Below, piece by piece: positions 63,042-64,000 of a DNA stretch of 64,000 nt. The stretch covers positions 13,650,040 to 13,714,039 of the forward strand of contig CM065170.1 in assembly GCA_033026295.1 (NCBI GenBank), given 5' to 3'. This stretch comes from Channa striata. Lineage: Eukaryota; Chordata; Actinopteri; Anabantiformes; Channidae. The position numbers and the translations under genes are program-made. Below the pieces are notes generated by a model that saw nothing but the letters and a program-made list of their open reading frames with translations, was not told the origin of the DNA and made no database searches. Within the stretch, counting starts at the first letter, position 1, and every line of letters begins with the position of its first letter.

Positions 63042-63219
63042 ATGGGGCTGCAGCGCTGGTGGGAACAGGAGATCCCTGTGGACGGACCAATCAACAAAGG
63101 AGAGCTGATGACGCACAACCTGACTGAGCTAATAAAGCCTGAATCCTATGAGGTGCGCCTCACCCCCATCACACGTTTCGGGGAGGGTGATTCCACCATA
63201 CGGATTGTCACCTACAGTG
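63042..63219 (+). CDS. mdga2: mdga2 exon, FnIII-like domain, second part
   Basis: A 178-nt exon, phase 0 in (ACGTTCAG|ATG) and phase 1 out (CAGTG|GTGAGT). The 59 codons begin MGLQRWWEQEIPVDGPINKG and continue with HNLTELIKPESYEVRLTPIT, then FGEGDSTIRIVTYS. The NLT at residue 26 is an N-glycosylation sequon. The Y.VRLTP..RFG.GD pattern is the typical last strands of an FnIII fold. The ATG at its start is an internal methionine and not a start codon. The next exon, leading to the MAM domain, is beyond the window. A second AG lies 12 nt inside the exon (after CTGCAG) and could act as an alternative acceptor that drops MGLQ. Confidence 0.96.
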
Positions 63220-64000
63220 GTGAGTGCTACACATAGTAGTGAACAAATTCCAGCAATGTCTATATGGAGGACGGCGATTAATCTACTCTGGCAGTATTTT
63301 ATTTGTATTTGTAAAATGGATTAGGGGAGGCAAAGGAGAGCTGAATTCACCTAAAACTTCTACTAACACATGTGGCTGCATAGGTGGAAGAATTGCAGCT
63401 ATAATTTAGATAATGGTATCCTTAAGTTAACTGGAAATACTTTTAATCAGCCCCAGCTCAAGTTTGTGGTGCTGCATTATGACACACGCTTATCAGCACT
63501 GATGAAAATCAGATGTTCACTGTGGTATCAGAAATCATTACAATGATCACGATGATGATGTATTATGTATGATATGTATGAGGCAGAATCAGTAAAAAGT
63601 GAACTCATTAAAATAATTTGACTTGCACCTAACACATCGAGTCATTAGAAGACAGCTGGAAGTCAGCTTGCTTTGCTTCTTTGTCAGTTTGAGCCTAACA
63701 AATGCTGATCAGCTGTTTAATCATCACTTCCTCGTGACCTTTATTGCTCGAGTCAGGTCTATCCTGGACTAGGGCAAAGGCTGACTTGTTTCTGTGCTTG
63801 GGAGATCATCCAGACATCAAAGCATAAGATGAGTCAAACATGGAGTTTGGATCAGCCAACCAGACGGAGCTGGTTAAACATGAGTCATGTTTCGCTTCAT
63901 TCAGTTTTTTTTTTTAATTGTGATTTATTTATACACTTTTTTTGTGCGAGATTGTGTTTGTCAGGAGATGTCGTTGGTCTCCTGAGAATTTTTATAAAAG
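63220..64000 (+). other. mdga2 intron after the FnIII-like domain (5' part)
   Basis: Ordinary intron sequence after the donor GTGAGT. There is a GAT-rich patch near 63546-63560 and a T run near 63907-63916. No exon is visible before the window ends. Confidence 0.8.

Larger units (their letters stand above)
1..64000 (+). other. mdga2: mdga2 locus, internal part (Ig2 to FnIII-like domain)
   Basis: Nine plus-strand exons translate, when joined, into one continuous frame that I recognise as MDGA2. It has Ig domains 2 to 6, each with the paired cysteines and core tryptophan, then the FnIII-like domain that precedes the MAM domain in this family. Diagnostic stretches include DDPVVTVHQSIGEAKEQFYY in Ig2, PSIKLLVEDPIVVNPG in Ig3 and FWITPDPYHNDDNIQIGREV in Ig4. 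They fit MDGA2 much better than MDGA1, as I remember both families. The protein is a GPI-anchored neuronal cell-surface molecule that binds neuroligins in cis and limits neurexin access. The signal peptide and Ig1 should lie upstream of the window, and the MAM domain and GPI signal downstream. Whether this is one of two teleost mdga2 duplicates cannot be decided here. Confidence 0.95.

Noticed and set aside
1..64000. CRISPR arrays, bacterial operons, viral genomes or a second intact gene
   Set aside because: No regularly spaced identical repeats, ribosome-binding-site-led gene chains or intact viral or cellular genes were seen. The window is fully explained as intron-rich vertebrate DNA of one gene.

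Overview
The window is vertebrate genomic DNA from a ray-finned (teleost) fish. It holds an internal part of one large plus-strand gene, mdga2 (MAM domain-containing glycosylphosphatidylinositol anchor 2). Coding density is very low: about 1.8 kb of exon in 64 kb. The exons have standard GT-AG borders. The introns carry CA/GT, GATA and trinucleotide microsatellites and decayed copies of repeats typical of fish, including Tc1/mariner-type transposons, an L2-like LINE, tRNA-derived SINEs and a hAT-type end. The species cannot be fixed from the sequence; the repeats suggest a percomorph-like teleost.

Layout. Positions 1-12375 are the 3' part of a long intron that should follow the Ig1 exon, which is not in the window. 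Nine constitutive exons follow: Ig2 (12376-12572 and 15942-16074), Ig3 (16301-16570), Ig4 (29175-29266 and 29370-29607), Ig5 (38295-38588), Ig6 (48215-48487) and the fibronectin type III-like domain (57219-57367 and 63042-63219). Joined, they give one uninterrupted frame of about 608 codons. The window ends in the next intron, so the MAM domain and GPI-attachment signal lie downstream, and the signal peptide and Ig1 lie upstream. Every domain is bounded by phase 1 introns. Ig2, Ig4 and the FnIII-like domain are each split again by a phase 0 intron.

The best candidate for something undescribed is a 33-nt microexon at 49972-50004 in the Ig6-FnIII intron. It keeps frame, has phase 1 on both sides, sits behind a long pyrimidine tract with TGC motifs next to the acceptor, and has a GCATG element just downstream. 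It would add 11 residues (DSHHLDSVVAK) to the linker between Ig6 and the FnIII-like domain. These are the marks of a neuronal cassette microexon in a synaptic protein.

Function. MDGA2 is a GPI-anchored neuronal surface protein. MDGA proteins bind neuroligins in cis and block neurexin binding, which restrains synapse formation. The exons here encode the middle of the extracellular rod. Nothing in the window looks like a second protein-coding gene; the other open frames are chance frames in introns or transposon remnants.
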